Positions 44,008 to 53,182 of a stretch of 64,000 nucleotides of DNA are shown in pieces; within the stretch, counting starts at the first letter, position 1, and each line of letters begins with the position of its first letter. The position numbers and the translations under genes are program-made. Under the pieces are notes generated by a model. That model was given only the letters and a program-made list of their open reading frames with translations. It was not told where the DNA came from and did no database searches. The stretch is from Rhodococcus xishaensis. GTDB lineage: Bacteria > Actinomycetota > Actinomycetes > Mycobacteriales > Mycobacteriaceae. Location of the stretch: positions 1 to 64,000 of the forward strand of contig NZ_RKLO01000006.1 of the NCBI RefSeq assembly GCF_004011825.1, given 5' to 3'.

Positions 44008-45882
44008 GTGCGAGCGGTTCCGGACGTCGACGCGAAAGAGGTCGTCGAATCCGACGTCCGTTCGCCTGGGAGTCGGCAGTCGTCACCGACGAGGAGTCGA
44101 CAGTGGTCACCGACCTCCCGGAAGGTGTTCGTCGCGGCACTGGCACTCATTGCTGTGCAGATCGTGGTTCGATCTGTCGTAGCGTTCTCGGGCGACTTCT
44201 ACTGGGACGACCTCATCCTGATCAGCCGCTCCGGCGAGTTGCCTGCTCTGTCGACTGAATTCCTCTTCTACGACCACGACGGTCATCTCATGCCGGCTGC
44301 CTTCCTGGTCGCGTGGTTGTCGACCGCAGCGGCACCGCTGAGCTGGACGGTTCCTGCGGTGACGCTTGTCGTGGGGCAGGCGCTCGCGTCGCTTGCGGTG
44401 CTGCGGATCCTCCGCCTGCTCGTAGGCACCCGGCCGGTGCTGCTGCTGCCGTTGGTGTTCTACCTGTTCTCCCCGCTCACACTGCCGTCGTTCGCGTGGT
44501 GGGCGGCAGGCCTCAACTCGTTGCCGATGCAGATCGCGCTGGCCTGGGTGGCGGGTGACGCGATCCGGCTGTGCCGGACCGGACGTGCCCGGTTCGCGGT
44601 GTCGGGCGCAGTGGTAACGGCACTGTCGTTGGCGTTCTTCGAGAAATCGATTCTGGTACCGGTGGTCGCGTTCGCGGTGGTCGCGCTCGCGTACCGAGTC
44701 GACGGTATCGAGCGTCCAATCCGCACGGCACTGGACCGGGGGAAGGCGCTGTGGATCCCCCTCGCCGTAGTCGTCGCGCTGTGGGCGGCGACGTACCTTC
44801 ACTTCACTCACTCCCGGTTGGTATTCCCGTCCGCCACCCAGACCGCGGGGCTCGCGCACCACGGGACCTCCCTGGGCCTGGTGCCAACGTTGCTCGGCGG
44901 GCCGTGGAGTTGGGATCGTTGGCCCCCGAGCCCGCCGTGGGCGACGCCGCCCACCGTTCTCGTCGTCCTCGGCTGGGCGGCCGTGGCGGCCGCGCTCGTG
45001 TGGTCGCTGCGGTATCGGCAGCGCACAGTCGGCGTCTGGGTGTCGATGGCGGTGTACGTCGCAGTGTCCGAGGCGGCGATGATCCTGACCCGTTCCGGCC
45101 CGGATACCGCGTACGAGTTGGCCCAGACGCTGCGCTACGTCGCCGACAGCGCGGTCGTGATCGCGATCGGCTGGGCGCTGATCGTGCGGGCGCCCCGCAG
45201 GCCAGCGGTGCGTCCGCTTCCACGGCCACGGCCAGTTTTCATCGTCGGCTTGGTGGCACTGTTCGTCGCGAGCAGCCTGTGGTCGACAGCGACCTTCGTG
45301 CAGCGATGGCGCGACAACCCGACCGTGGACTACCTCGCGAACGGTCGCGCCGCCCTCGCTGCGAACCAGGAGACCCCGATGCTGGATCAGCCCGCGTCGA
45401 TCTATGTCTTACTTCCCGTCGCGTTCCCGCACAACATGGCGAGCCGCATCTTCGGTCCGCTGCACGACCGCCCCGAGTTCGGGCGGTCGACGAACTATCT
45501 ACAGGTCTTCGACGACTCCGGGCACTTGATCCCGGGCGCCGTCGTGCGGATCCGCAGCATCGGGCAGGGGCCCGTCCCCGAGTGTGGCTATCGCATCGAG
45601 AACGATCCGGTCGACCTGCCGCTCGACGGTCCGCTCATCGACTGGGAGTGGACGGCCCAGCTCAACTACTTCGCGAGCACCGACGGCACCATCGAAGTCA
45701 GCTTGAATCGCAGTGGGGACACGGTGACGGTCCCGGTACAGGCCGGGCTGAACCAGGCATTCGTGAGGCTGCTCGGGGCAGGTGACGGGATCCGGGTCCG
45801 CCCGGTGACTCCTGGACTGGAGTTGTGCATCGGTGCCGGCCCCGTCGGGGCCGTCGGGCCGGCGCCGGAGGCGGGATCGTGA
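44008..45882 (+). CDS. GT-C-like polytopic membrane protein
   Basis: A 624-residue protein with about 11 membrane helices and a soluble C-terminal domain of roughly 180 residues rich in predicted beta strands. The first extracytoplasmic loop has an acidic FYWDD (64-68), the kind of motif that coordinates metal in GT-C glycosyltransferases using lipid-linked sugars. No closer family is recognised. GTG 44008 lies 7 bases after an AGGAAGGAG ribosome site. It overlaps the following acyltransferase gene by 4 bp, suggesting joint decoration of a cell-envelope glycan or glycolipid. Confidence 0.75.
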   Translation: MRAVPDVDAKEVVESDVRSPGSRQSSPTRSRQWSPTSRKVFVAALALIAVQIVVRSVVAFSGDFYWDDLILISRSGELPALSTEFLFYDHDGHLMPAAFLVAWLSTAAAPLSWTVPAVTLVVGQALASLAVLRILRLLVGTRPVLLLPLVFYLFSPLTLPSFAWWAAGLNSLPMQIALAWVAGDAIRLCRTGRARFAVSGAVVTALSLAFFEKSILVPVVAFAVVALAYRVDGIERPIRTALDRGKALWIPLAVVVALWAATYLHFTHSRLVFPSATQTAGLAHHGTSLGLVPTLLGGPWSWDRWPPSPPWATPPTVLVVLGWAAVAAALVWSLRYRQRTVGVWVSMAVYVAVSEAAMILTRSGPDTAYELAQTLRYVADSAVVIAIGWALIVRAPRRPAVRPLPRPRPVFIVGLVALFVASSLWSTATFVQRWRDNPTVDYLANGRAALAANQETPMLDQPASIYVLLPVAFPHNMASRIFGPLHDRPEFGRSTNYLQVFDDSGHLIPGAVVRIRSIGQGPVPECGYRIENDPVDLPLDGPLIDWEWTAQLNYFASTDGTIEVSLNRSGDTVTVPVQAGLNQAFVRLLGAGDGIRVRPVTPGLELCIGAGPVGAVGPAPEAGS

Positions 45883-47075
45883 CGGCCACTACCGGCACTG
45901 CGACGCCGGGATACGTGAAGTCGCTGACGGGCCTGCGCGCGATCGCGGCGCTGATGGTGATCTTCGCGCACGCTGGGTTCTGGACCGGTCGGTACACGCC
46001 CGATCCCACAGGTGCCGCGTTTTCCCGGCTCGAGGTCGGCGTCACGATGTTCATGGTGCTGTCGGGCTTCCTGCTGGCACGCCCTTGGCTCAAGGCCGCC
46101 GCAGGGCAGGGGGAGTTGCCGTCGACGCGGGTCTACGCGTGGCGCCGGGTGCGACGAATCCTGCCTGCGTACTGGATCACCATTATCGCGACGTATGCGA
46201 TCTACCTGTTCCGGGAGGATTCCGGGGAAACGGGGAAGGGCTGGTCCGGGTTCCTGCGGAACATGACCTTCACCCAGATCTACGGGGCCGGGCACCTGCA
46301 CACCGGACTCACCCAGATGTGGAGCCTCGCGGTCGAGGTGGCCTTCTATCTCCTGCTTCCGGTGATCGGGTGGTTCTTGGTGGTGGTCGTCTGCCGCCGG
46401 CGATGGCATCCCGTCCGCCTCGCGGTCGCCCTGCTCGTCCTCGTTGCGATCACGCCGCTGTGGACGCTGATCACCCACAACACCGACATCGACTTCACGG
46501 CCCGGCTTTGGCTGCCTGGGTTCATCGCCTGGTTCGCCGGCGGCATGCTGCTTGCGCTGGCCTCCGTAACCATCAAGCGCTGCAACCCGTACGGGATGGG
46601 CCTGCTGGCGATCTACTTCCTGCTGCTCGTGTGCACACCGCTTGCGGGGGAAGCGACCATCGTGCCCATGGACGCCACTGAGGCGGTCACCAAGTCGATG
46701 CTGTATCTGCTGTTCGCGACGGCATTGATAGCGCCGCTCGTCATCGGTGATAGGCCGGGACCGCTCGGACGCCTGTCATCGTCGGCCCCGATGGTGTGGC
46801 TCGGCGAGATCTCCTACGAGATCTTCCTCGTGCACCTCGTGGTGCTGGAGTTCGTCGTCGACATGCTGGGCTACCAGACGTTCCAGGGCTCGACGGTCGG
46901 TGTCTTCGTCGTCACCGTCGCGTTCTCCGTCCCGATTGCGTGGGCGTTGCACCGAACCCTGTTGCGGTTCATCGAGAGTGGGCCCAAACAAGAGCGCCGG
47001 CCGATGGAGGTATCTCGGCGCGAGACCCGCGCCGTCGACCAGCCGGTCGCGCCTACTCCCACCCGAGTCGAGTGA
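45879..47075 (+). CDS. Acyltransferase 3 (OafA-type) membrane protein
   Basis: A 398-residue integral membrane acyltransferase with about 10 helices. The family signature is at the N terminus: SLTGLRAIAALMVIFAHAG, with the catalytic histidine near residue 33, and a later RRILPAYW segment. Such enzymes O-acetylate or O-acylate exported glycans and lipids. GTG 45879 overlaps the GT-C-like stop (GTGA), so the products likely act on the same envelope molecule. A hairpin follows 64 bases after the stop. Confidence 0.87.
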   Translation: MTATTGTATPGYVKSLTGLRAIAALMVIFAHAGFWTGRYTPDPTGAAFSRLEVGVTMFMVLSGFLLARPWLKAAAGQGELPSTRVYAWRRVRRILPAYWITIIATYAIYLFREDSGETGKGWSGFLRNMTFTQIYGAGHLHTGLTQMWSLAVEVAFYLLLPVIGWFLVVVVCRRRWHPVRLAVALLVLVAITPLWTLITHNTDIDFTARLWLPGFIAWFAGGMLLALASVTIKRCNPYGMGLLAIYFLLLVCTPLAGEATIVPMDATEAVTKSMLYLLFATALIAPLVIGDRPGPLGRLSSSAPMVWLGEISYEIFLVHLVVLEFVVDMLGYQTFQGSTVGVFVVTVAFSVPIAWALHRTLLRFIESGPKQERRPMEVSRRETRAVDQPVAPTPTRVE

Positions 47076-47139
47076 CGACTGTCGTCATCGGAGACAACTA
47101 CCACCAGTGCTGGCTCCCGCGCGGTCGACGTAGCAACTA

Positions 47140-47171
47140 GGGGAGAACTCGTTCCATGGGCGAGTTCTCCC
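47140..47171 (+). terminator. Terminator after the acyltransferase gene
   Basis: The arms gggagaactcg (47141-47151) and cgagttctccc (47161-47171) form a perfect 11-bp stem with a 9-base loop. The position downstream of the GT-C/acyltransferase operon supports a terminator; there is no T run. Confidence 0.7.
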
Positions 47172-47193
47172 GTGGCCCCTGCCGCTGTGTCGA

Positions 47194-47382
47194 CTAACCG
47201 GACACGATGCCGACGATCGCGACAAGCGCGAAAATAGGCGAACCAGGTCCACCATGCACAGAGGCCTCCATCTCTCGGAGGCGCCCGGGGGGCAGGCCGT
47301 GGAGCCACTCCGACGCCGTGTTCGCTTCAGGCGTACAGGGCGCGGGAAACGATTCCGCGACCTGCGACGTTGAGGAGTTCAT
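47194..47382 (-). CDS. Candidate small hydrophobic-tailed protein
   Basis: A possible 62-residue gene on the minus strand. ATG 47382 follows ggagcg with suitable spacing. The product has a polar first half, the segment SEWLHGLPPGRLREMEASVH, and a hydrophobic tail (FALVAIVGIVSG). About 73 percent of its codons end in G or C, lower than core genes here but above random expectation for short noise. Family unknown; it could be a small membrane or peptide-like product, or a spurious frame. Confidence 0.3.
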   Translation of the reverse strand: MNSSTSQVAESFPAPCTPEANTASEWLHGLPPGRLREMEASVHGGPGSPIFALVAIVGIVSG

Positions 47383-47583
47383 GCAGGTTCGCTCCACTCG
47401 CCCGACGGGCGGAGGAGCGGCAGGCCGAAGAGTCGCCCACTAGAGTGTGAAGTGGGGTCGTGGAACCTTCGGTTCCGGAGGCCGTCAGCCTGTTGTGCCG
47501 GAGCGAGACTCGGCGGAAAGGTGCGAGACACCGAGAAAGGCGGGGCCTCGTACCTGGACCACCGGAAAATGTGAGGGAGAGCG

Positions 47584-50130
47584 ATGTTCGAGAGGTTCAC
47601 CGATCGCGCGCGGCGCGTCGTCGTCCTGGCTCAAGAAGAAGCGAGGATGCTCAACCACAACTACATCGGCACGGAGCACATCCTGCTGGGTCTCATCCAT
47701 GAGGGTGAGGGCGTAGCGGCCAAGTCGTTGGAGTCGTTGGGTATTTCCCTCGAAGGTGTCCGCAGCCAGGTCGAGGAGATCATCGGGCAGGGCCAGCAGG
47801 CGCCGTCCGGCCACATCCCCTTCACTCCCCGCGCCAAGAAGGTCCTCGAGCTCAGCCTGCGAGAGGCGCTGCAGCTCGGCCACAACTACATCGGGACCGA
47901 GCACATCCTGCTCGGTCTGATCCGCGAGGGCGAGGGTGTCGCCGCCCAGGTCCTCGTCAAGCTGGGTGCCGACCTCAACCGCGTGCGCCAGCAGGTCATC
48001 CAGCTGCTGTCGGGTTACCAGGGCAAGGAGCCGGCCGAGGCCGGCGGCAGCCGCGGCGAGGCGGGCACCCCGTCGACGTCGCTGGTCCTCGACCAGTTCG
48101 GCCGGAACCTCACCCAGGCCGCCCTCGAAGGCAAGCTCGACCCGGTCATCGGTCGTTCGAAGGAGATCGAGCGCGTGATGCAGGTTCTGAGCCGCCGCAC
48201 CAAGAACAACCCGGTTCTCATCGGCGAGCCCGGCGTCGGCAAGACCGCGGTCGTCGAGGGCCTCGCACAGGCCATCGTCAACGGCGAGGTGCCGGAGACC
48301 CTCAAGGACAAGCAGCTCTACACGCTGGACCTCGGTTCCCTGGTGGCCGGCAGCCGGTACCGCGGTGACTTCGAGGAACGCCTCAAGAAGGTCCTGAAGG
48401 AGATCAACACTCGCGGCGACATCATTCTGTTCATCGACGAGCTGCACACCCTGGTTGGTGCGGGCGCGGCCGAGGGCGCCATCGACGCCGCTTCGATCTT
48501 GAAGCCGAAGTTGGCTCGCGGCGAGCTGCAGACCATCGGTGCGACCACCCTCGACGAGTACCGCAAGTACATCGAGAAGGACGCCGCCCTCGAGCGCCGC
48601 TTCCAGCCGGTGCAGGTCGGTGAGCCGACGGTCGAGCACACCATCGAGATCCTCAAGGGTCTGCGGGACCGTTACGAAGCGCACCACCGTGTCTCCATCA
48701 CCGACAGTGCGCTGGTTGCGGCGGCCACCCTGGCCGACCGCTACATCAACGATCGTTTCCTGCCGGACAAGGCCATCGACCTCATTGACGAGGCGGGTGC
48801 CCGGATGCGCATCCGCCGGATGACCGCGCCGCCGGATCTGCGTGAGTTCGACGACAAGATCGCCGATGCCCGCCGCGAGAAGGAGTCTGCGATCGACGCG
48901 CAGGACTTCGAGAAGGCCGCGAACCTGCGCGACAAGGAAAAGCAGCTCGTCGGGCAGCGCGCCGAGCGGGAGAAGCAGTGGCGGTCCGGTGACCTGGACG
49001 TCATCGCCGAGGTCGACGACGAGCAGATCGCCGAGGTCCTGGGCAACTGGACCGGCATCCCGGTCTTCAAGCTCACCGAGGAGGAGACCACGCGTCTGCT
49101 CCGCATGGAGGAGGAGCTGCACAAGCGGATCATCGGCCAGGAGGACGCCGTCAAGGCCGTCTCGAAGGCGATCCGCCGTACCCGCGCCGGCTTGAAGGAC
49201 CCGAAGCGTCCGTCCGGCTCGTTCATCTTCGCCGGACCGTCCGGTGTCGGTAAGACCGAGCTGTCCAAGGCGCTCGCGAACTTCCTGTTCGGCGAGGACG
49301 ATGCGCTCATCCAGATCGACATGGGCGAGTTCCACGACCGGTTCACCGCGTCGCGTCTGTTCGGTGCCCCTCCCGGCTACGTCGGCTACGAAGAGGGCGG
49401 CCAGCTCACCGAGAAGGTGCGCCGCAAGCCGTTCTCGGTGGTCCTGTTCGACGAGATCGAGAAGGCGCACCAGGAGATCTACAACACTCTCCTCCAGGTC
49501 CTTGAGGATGGCCGTCTCACCGATGGTCAGGGTCGTACGGTCGACTTCAAGAACACCGTGCTGATCTTCACCTCGAACCTGGGTACCGCGGACATCTCGA
49601 AGGCCGTTGGTCTGGGCTTCAGCCAGGGCACGGGCAGCGAGTCGAACTACGAGCGCATGAAGCTCAAGGTTCACGACGAGCTCAAGAAGCACTTCCGGCC
49701 CGAGTTCCTCAACCGCATCGACGACATCATCGTCTTCCACCAGCTGACGCAGGCCGAGATCATCGAGATGGTGGACCTGATGATCAGCCGCGTCGAGGCG
49801 CAGCTGAAGAACAAGGACATGGACATCGAGCTGACCGAGCAGGCCAAGGCGCTGCTCGCAAAGCGCGGCTTCGATCCGGTGCTCGGCGCACGTCCCTTGC
49901 GTCGCACTATCCAGCGCGAGATCGAGGACCAGTTGTCGGAGAAGATCCTCTTCAACGAACTGGAGCCGGGCCAGATCGTGCTCGTCGATGTCGAGGGCTG
50001 GGACGGCGAGGGAGCCGGCGAGAACGCGAAGTTCACGTTCCGTGGCACCCCCAAGCCGGTCACGGTCCCGGATTCACCCGCCGAAGCGCTCGCGAGCGCC
50101 GGTGAGCCCGAGAGCGGCCCCCAGGAGTAG
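47584..50130 (+). CDS. clpC: Clp protease ATPase ClpC
   Basis: An 848-residue HSP100 chaperone. The N domain has two Clp repeats ([20 protein letters not shown] and a near-identical second copy). The first AAA domain has GEPGVGKT near residue 214, a UVR-like coiled-coil middle region lies near 430-480, and the second AAA domain has GPSGVGKT near residue 551. It unfolds substrates for ClpP1P2, and in mycobacteria ClpC1 is essential. ATG 47584 follows gagggagag. A perfect 15-bp hairpin follows. Confidence 0.97.
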   Translation: MFERFTDRARRVVVLAQEEARMLNHNYIGTEHILLGLIHEGEGVAAKSLESLGISLEGVRSQVEEIIGQGQQAPSGHIPFTPRAKKVLELSLREALQLGHNYIGTEHILLGLIREGEGVAAQVLVKLGADLNRVRQQVIQLLSGYQGKEPAEAGGSRGEAGTPSTSLVLDQFGRNLTQAALEGKLDPVIGRSKEIERVMQVLSRRTKNNPVLIGEPGVGKTAVVEGLAQAIVNGEVPETLKDKQLYTLDLGSLVAGSRYRGDFEERLKKVLKEINTRGDIILFIDELHTLVGAGAAEGAIDAASILKPKLARGELQTIGATTLDEYRKYIEKDAALERRFQPVQVGEPTVEHTIEILKGLRDRYEAHHRVSITDSALVAAATLADRYINDRFLPDKAIDLIDEAGARMRIRRMTAPPDLREFDDKIADARREKESAIDAQDFEKAANLRDKEKQLVGQRAEREKQWRSGDLDVIAEVDDEQIAEVLGNWTGIPVFKLTEEETTRLLRMEEELHKRIIGQEDAVKAVSKAIRRTRAGLKDPKRPSGSFIFAGPSGVGKTELSKALANFLFGEDDALIQIDMGEFHDRFTASRLFGAPPGYVGYEEGGQLTEKVRRKPFSVVLFDEIEKAHQEIYNTLLQVLEDGRLTDGQGRTVDFKNTVLIFTSNLGTADISKAVGLGFSQGTGSESNYERMKLKVHDELKKHFRPEFLNRIDDIIVFHQLTQAEIIEMVDLMISRVEAQLKNKDMDIELTEQAKALLAKRGFDPVLGARPLRRTIQREIEDQLSEKILFNELEPGQIVLVDVEGWDGEGAGENAKFTFRGTPKPVTVPDSPAEALASAGEPESGPQE

Positions 50131-50164
50131 CGCTTCCAGCACAGAGAAGCCGCTTGCATCGCAA

Positions 50165-50198
50165 CGATGCCCCGGACGCAATTGCGTCCGGGGCATCG
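50165..50198. terminator. Bidirectional terminator after clpC
   Basis: cgatgccccggacgc (50165-50179) pairs perfectly with 50184-50198 across a 4-base loop. It lies between the convergent clpC and TIGR03086 genes, so it can serve both strands. Confidence 0.8.
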
Positions 50199-50220
50199 TC
50201 GGTTCAAGAACCGTTTTCCA

Positions 50221-50802
50221 TCAGGCGCTGACCCGGCCGGACCAGTTGGCCAACTGCTCGGTGGGTCCGGCCTGCGCAGAGGGAGTGACGACGGGGCCGT
50301 ACGGCATCTGCCCGCCGCGCGGTTCCGCGGGGATCGCGTGCTGTGCGACGGCGAGTACCGCCTCGGCCAGTTCGGGACGGCTCTCGGCGGGCTGGCCCGT
50401 GGCGGTCGCAAGGTCCCAGCCATGCACAAGGGTTTCGATGATGTAGACCCAGATCGCGACCCGGCCGGGGACGGTGCCCCACGGTGCAGTCACTTCGGCG
50501 TCCAGTCGGTCGTCGGTCCAAGCAGGCAACATGCGGTCGGTGGCGGACCGATACGCGGCCACAAAGTCGTCGTCGGAGATACCGGTGACGATGGTTGGGG
50601 CGGCGGACGGGTCGCCGCCTTCCCCGATGATCCGGGCAATCTCCACGCCGGCCACGTGGTGACCGAGGAGGGCGCGGACGTCGAATTCGGTGCAGGGGGT
50701 CGATGCTGTCAGCTGGTCCCGGCGAACACCGGCAATGAGTTCGGTTGCCCAGGCCAGCGCTTCGCGGTAGAGGGGACGTGGATCTGTTGTCGCTTGGGTC
50801 AT
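50221..50802 (-). CDS. TIGR03086 / DinB-like family protein
   Basis: A 193-residue protein resembling the TIGR03086 and mycothiol-dependent maleylpyruvate isomerase N-terminal families, four-helix bundles that can bind a metal through spaced histidines. Candidate ligands are in ALLGHHVAGVE and ETLVHGWDLATATG. The reaction is unknown; some relatives use mycothiol. ATG 50802 (MTQATTD) was chosen; the longer open frame crosses the divergent regulator region. It lies back to back with a WYL regulator and shares a 25-bp palindrome in the gap, so it is the likely target gene. Confidence 0.8.
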   Translation of the reverse strand: MTQATTDPRPLYREALAWATELIAGVRRDQLTASTPCTEFDVRALLGHHVAGVEIARIIGEGGDPSAAPTIVTGISDDDFVAAYRSATDRMLPAWTDDRLDAEVTAPWGTVPGRVAIWVYIIETLVHGWDLATATGQPAESRPELAEAVLAVAQHAIPAEPRGGQMPYGPVVTPSAQAGPTEQLANWSGRVSA

Positions 50803-50820
50803 GAGCAAACTATCGGTGCA

Positions 50821-50845
50821 ATACATGACATCTTGTGTCGTGTAT
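50821..50845. promoter_or_regulatory. Palindromic operator of the WYL regulator
   Basis: atacatgaca-tcttg-tgtcgtgtat is a 25-bp inverted repeat with 9 of 10 arm positions matching. It lies in the 61-bp gap between the divergent TIGR03086 and WYL genes. Binding here would control both genes. Confidence 0.65.
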
Positions 50846-50863
50846 TTCTGGCAAACTTTCCTC

Positions 50864-51814
50864 GTGCGCGCCGACCGTCTGCTCTCGCTCGTTCTGTTGC
50901 TTCGCAACCGCGGGCGCATGTCGGCTTCGGCTCTGGCCCGCGAACTCGAGGTATCACCTCGCACTGTGTTGCGTGACATCGATGCGCTGTCGACCGCAGG
51001 CATACCCGTCTACGCCGAACGGGGCCGCGATGGCGGATTCGAGCTGTTGCCAGGGTTCACGACCGACCTGACCGGCCTGACCGCCGACGAGGCCAAAGCG
51101 CTCATGACGGCGAGTTCGGCCGCGACCTCGGAATCGCTGGGAATGGGGCCGGCCTTCGCATCGGCGATCCGCAAGGTGGTGGCGGCGATACCGCAACCGC
51201 ATCGCGTGGCTGCGCAGAAGGTTGCAGAGCGGGTACTGGTCACGCAGGGGACCTGGCTGACGGATCCGAAGCCGACCGACCCGTTCCTCGGACTGATCCA
51301 GCAAGCGGTGTTCGTGGGCCGACGGCTGAGCATCCTCTACGCGTCGGAGAGTAGCGGCCCCACGTGGCGGATCGTCGACCCTGTCGGACTCATCCATGCA
51401 TCTGGTCGGTGGTACCTCGTGGCGACGGATGCCGGCAGGGAACGAGCCTATCGAGTGGAGAAGATCGAGGACGTGCGCCAAGTCGATGAAGCGGCGGTGC
51501 GCCAGCCCGACGTCGACCTAGGCGCAGTCTGGGAGCGGCTCCGTACTGCGTTCCGGTCGCCGAGAGAACCGCTGGTGGTCGCCGTTCTCGTGCGCGCGGA
51601 GCATCGAGAGGAACTTGCCGAGCGAACGCTGGGGGTGTTGTCCGAGTCGCCGTTCGACAGCGAATGGGTGCGCCTCGAGGTGGCGTTCGGCGGCGACTCC
51701 CACGCCGGCGAAGTGTTGTGGGCTATGGGGGAGAACGCCAAAGTGTTGGCACCGGAACGCCTGCGGGTCGCGATGGAGTCTCGGGCGCGGCGAATGGCCG
51801 ATCTCTACGAGTAG
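50864..51814 (+). CDS. HTH-WYL transcriptional regulator (YafY type)
   Basis: A 316-residue regulator. An N-terminal HTH_11 winged helix (RADRLLSLVLLLRNRGRMSA, ELEVSPRTVLRDIDALSTAG) precedes a WYL ligand-sensing domain (residues about 140-220, with RRLSILYASE and IHASGRWYLVATDAG) and the WCX C-terminal extension. GTG 50864 was chosen because it begins the HTH at the usual distance; the ATG at 50801 would put the operator inside the coding region. The ligand is unknown. It probably autoregulates and controls the divergent TIGR03086 gene. Confidence 0.87.
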   Translation: MRADRLLSLVLLLRNRGRMSASALARELEVSPRTVLRDIDALSTAGIPVYAERGRDGGFELLPGFTTDLTGLTADEAKALMTASSAATSESLGMGPAFASAIRKVVAAIPQPHRVAAQKVAERVLVTQGTWLTDPKPTDPFLGLIQQAVFVGRRLSILYASESSGPTWRIVDPVGLIHASGRWYLVATDAGRERAYRVEKIEDVRQVDEAAVRQPDVDLGAVWERLRTAFRSPREPLVVAVLVRAEHREELAERTLGVLSESPFDSEWVRLEVAFGGDSHAGEVLWAMGENAKVLAPERLRVAMESRARRMADLYE

Positions 51815-51853
51815 GTTCGAGACGTAACCCGAACAACCAGGAGAGGATGTGGC

Positions 51854-52288
51854 ATGCCGACACGTACTGCGCGCACCGCTTGGAATGGAACCCTCGAGAA
51901 GGGTTCCGGGCAGGTCGAACTGACCAGCTCAGGAGTCGGAACGTACGAGGTGTCGTTTCCCAAGCGGGCCGCCGAGGACGCCGGCGGAACGACCAGCCCC
52001 GAGGAGTTGATCGCGGCCGCCCATTCGTCCTGCTACGCGATGCAGCTGTCGGCGCTGATCGGGGAGGCCGGGGGAACGCCGCAGAGCCTCGACGTCCGTG
52101 CCGACGTCTCCCTGGGACCGGACAAGCCGGGCTTCAAGCTCACGGGTATCGCCCTCACCGTTCGGGCGGAGGTCGATGGACTCGATGCCGACGGGTTCGC
52201 CCGCGCTGCTCAGGCGGCCAAGGAATCCTGCCCGGTGAGCAAGGCCCTCACCGGTGTCGCCATCACGCTCGACGCCGCGCTCGAGTAG
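51854..52288 (+). CDS. OsmC/Ohr-family peroxiredoxin
   Basis: A 144-residue thiol peroxidase. The two reactive cysteines are Cys60 (AAHSSCYAM) and Cys126 (ESCPVSKAL), the spacing and context of OsmC rather than Ohr. It reduces organic hydroperoxides. ATG 51854 follows aggagagg. It lies 39 bases after the WYL regulator, so read-through is possible. Confidence 0.9.
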   Translation: MPTRTARTAWNGTLEKGSGQVELTSSGVGTYEVSFPKRAAEDAGGTTSPEELIAAAHSSCYAMQLSALIGEAGGTPQSLDVRADVSLGPDKPGFKLTGIALTVRAEVDGLDADGFARAAQAAKESCPVSKALTGVAITLDAALE

Positions 52289-52396
52289 CTTGCGTGGCCG
52301 GCCCGATCGGCCTGTGGCTGAGACTCTTTGCTCTGACGTAGCTGACTCCGCGCCGGGTGCGGAACAACGCCGGACCGGCATGTGTTCGAATGTCTC

Positions 52397-53137
52397 GTGA
52401 CGATCGAGAGAAACACCGAAGCTCTGCCTGCCGAACTCCCGCCGGGGACGGTCCCGATCGAAGTGTGGTCGGATGTTGCCTGCCCTTGGTGCTACATCGG
52501 CAAGCACCGGTTCGCCGCGGCACTCGACGAGTTCCCGCAGCGGGATCGTGTCGCGGTGGTGTGGCGGTCGTACCAGATCGCGCCGGACACACCCGTGGGA
52601 GCGCGTCACACCGAACTCGAGGCTCTCGTCGAGCACAAGGGCATGTCGGGCGATCAGGTCCGTCAGATGTTCCGCCACGTCGCCGGCATCGCCGCTGCGG
52701 ACGGGTTGGTCATGGACTTCGAGAACGCATTCGCGGCGAACACGTTCGACGCGCACCGCCTCCTGCATGTGGCAGGGGAGCGGCAGGAAGCGCTGCTCGA
52801 GGCGCTGTTCCGGGCTCACTTCACGGACGGGAAGGTGCTCGACGATCGCGCGGTGCTGGTCGAGATCGCGGTGAGCGTCGGCATGGATGCCGAGGAGGCG
52901 GCCGCGGCGCTCGATGGCAATGCCGGCGCGGATTTGGTGCGCGCCGATCTCGAAGCGGCCCGGCAGCTGCGGATCTCGGGCGTGCCGTTCTTCGTCGCGA
53001 ATCGGAGCCTCGCGGTCTCGGGCGCGCAGCCGAAGGAGGTCTTCACGGAGTTGCTCCGTCAGGCGGTCGAGCAGACCCAGGGCGAAACCGGGGAAAGCAG
53101 TGCAGGTCTCGGCGGGAACGCCGAGACCTGCAACTGA
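52397..53137 (+). CDS. DsbA-family oxidoreductase (FrnE-like)
   Basis: A 246-residue thioredoxin-fold protein. The active-site CPWC lies in SDVACPWCYIGKHRF (about residues 29-32), and the cis-proline loop is ISGVPFFVANR. There is no signal peptide, so it acts in the cytosol, like FrnE proteins that isomerise disulfides in oxidative stress. GTG 52397 was taken as start; a GTG at 52382 adds five codons. Its last 12 codons contain a perfect 14-bp hairpin, so the terminator is inside the gene. Confidence 0.87.
   Translation: MTIERNTEALPAELPPGTVPIEVWSDVACPWCYIGKHRFAAALDEFPQRDRVAVVWRSYQIAPDTPVGARHTELEALVEHKGMSGDQVRQMFRHVAGIAAADGLVMDFENAFAANTFDAHRLLHVAGERQEALLEALFRAHFTDGKVLDDRAVLVEIAVSVGMDAEEAAAALDGNAGADLVRADLEAARQLRISGVPFFVANRSLAVSGAQPKEVFTELLRQAVEQTQGETGESSAGLGGNAETCN
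53101..53132 (+). terminator. Terminator hairpin inside the dsbA-like 3' end
   Basis: Arms 53101-53114 and 53119-53132 are perfectly complementary (14 bp) with a GGAA tetraloop. The stem ends just before the TGA at 53135, so the terminator overlaps the last codons. Confidence 0.7.
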
Positions 53138-53150
53138 CCACCCTTACGGT

Positions 53151-53182
53151 GGCGCGCGATCCGGCCTACCGGATCGCGCGCC
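53151..53182 (-). terminator. Terminator hairpin inside the cbtA 3' end
   Basis: Arms 53151-53163 and 53170-53182 are perfectly complementary (13 bp) around a 6-base loop. The structure overlaps the last codons of the minus-strand cbtA gene (stop at 53166), mirroring the hairpin in the convergent dsbA-like gene. Confidence 0.65.

Larger units (their letters stand above)
47076..47583. other. Intergenic region before clpC
   Basis: About 500 bases between the acyltransferase and clpC. It contains a hairpin at 47140-47171, a candidate small minus-strand gene at 47194-47382, and the clpC leader with its GAGGGAGAG ribosome site. Promoter elements for clpC were not placed with confidence. Confidence 0.5.

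Noticed and set aside
47485-49740. 751-codon open frame antisense to clpC
   Set aside because: A shadow of the highly GC-biased clpC codons; ClpC on the other strand is certain.
50801-50863. Upstream ATG start for the WYL regulator
   Set aside because: It would include the palindromic operator in the coding region and adds residues not part of the HTH fold.
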